DNA of 64,000 nt from contig NC_135562.1 of assembly GCF_964340395.1 (NCBI RefSeq), positions 13,733,043-13,797,042 of the forward strand. Direction: 5' to 3'. The DNA comes from Glandiceps talaboti. Taxonomy: Eukaryota; Hemichordata; Enteropneusta; Spengelidae. Below are positions 63,540-64,000 of the stretch, piece by piece; position 1 is the first letter of the stretch; each line of letters starts with the position of its first letter. The position numbers were made by a program, and so were the translations under genes. The notes beneath the pieces are model-generated. The model searched no databases, had not been told where the DNA came from, and was given only the letters and a program-made list of their open reading frames with translations.

Positions 63540-63800
63540 TTACCTCCTGGATGGGAGGTTATGTTATGCTTGTGACAATCTGTCTGTCTGTCCGTCTGTG
63601 TATTTGGTGTGCGCGCCCGTCTGTCAGTGGACACGTTATCTCAAAAATTACTGCATCGATTCTAATGAAACTTGTCACACATATTCCATATGGTAATGGA
63701 AAGAATTGATTAGATTTTAGTAAACTTCCAATGAACATTAATTAGTCATTTGCGTACATATAATTCATAGTTTTCAGTTTAAATCTTGTTCTTTTATGAA
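63540..63800 (-). repeat. Pearl-like element, short copy (copy 6)
   Basis: The end hairpin ACCTCC-TGGATG-GGAGGT is at 63541-63558. A short (TCTG)n run (63579-63600) and one core unit (CATTCCATATGGTAATGGAA, then TTAGTCATTTGCGTA) follow. The hairpin stem is the same as in the 30903 copy at its base. Confidence 0.55.
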
Positions 63801-63969
63801 AAAAAATGATTGTCATGAATAATCGGTGGTTGCATCATTAGTAGAAGAAAATTAATGGAACACATCAATGGTGTTACTTAACAGGCAAAGTAGTCTATAT
63901 ATGTGCTGGTTGACAGGAAGTGAAGGGGTGATCCTTTAATAACATCAAAATTAATGACATTTTATTTAC

Positions 63970-64000
63970 CTTCTTTCTCTTTTACCATTGGTTGGCAATC
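63970..64000 (-). CDS. Partial exon at the window edge, duplicate of 62098-62163
   Basis: On the minus strand the last 31 bases read DCQPMVKEKE and end at a donor (GAAG then GTAAAT) in phase 1. The residues and the following intron resemble the exon at 62098-62163 (DGQPTIEEKRGKEK) and its intron. The start lies outside the window. Confidence 0.5.

Overview
The window is nuclear DNA from an animal, most likely an aquatic invertebrate. The genes are split by introns with ordinary GT/AG splice sites. The proteins include ZU5 and UPA signalling domains. The repeats are Penelope-like retroelements (PLEs) with GIY-YIG ends, CR1/L2-type LINEs, tandem-core 'pearl'-like elements and many microsatellites, above all long (TA)n tracts. 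Species and phylum cannot be fixed from the sequence alone.

The main host gene runs right to left on the minus strand from beyond position 64000 to 33623. I rebuilt nine exons from splice sites and reading phase: a partial exon at the right edge, a similar charged juxtamembrane exon (62098-62163), a transmembrane exon (61484-61621), a linker (56529-56632), a divergent ZU5-like module (47372-47668), a second ZU5 module in two exons (44606-44788 and 43719-44011), a UPA exon (37602-38103), a 49-base exon (35553-35601) and a GT4-type glycosyltransferase exon with the stop codon (33623 to about 34847). The predicted protein is a single-pass membrane protein carrying ZU5-ZU5-UPA-GT4. A second GT4-like exon (16519-17740, minus) has lost both glutamates of the E-x7-E motif. 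Two unassigned minus-strand exons lie at 4379-4656 and 2732-3115.

Introns and flanks are full of mobile DNA. PLE copies lie at 3851-4270, 17963-21576, 21680-23190, 24973-25718, 45477-46321 and 53876-54022. They and related short pieces carry self-consistent hammerhead ribozyme folds, and most abut a (TA)n tract. A decayed LINE with two ORFs (38430-42800) lies antisense in the intron before the UPA exon. A 4.24-kb DNA transposon (56953-61193), with 13-bp inverted ends, a 7-bp target duplication and an unusual frameshifted protein, lies in the intron after the transmembrane exon. Elements with roughly 146-bp tandem cores, a tetranucleotide microsatellite and a hairpin occur at 1078-1905, 29790-30560, 30903-32062, 53195-53875, 62330-63300 and 63540-63800.

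The intervals 4.8-8.4, 11.1-14.6, 26.7-29.7 and 51.5-53.2 kb show no gene I can support.
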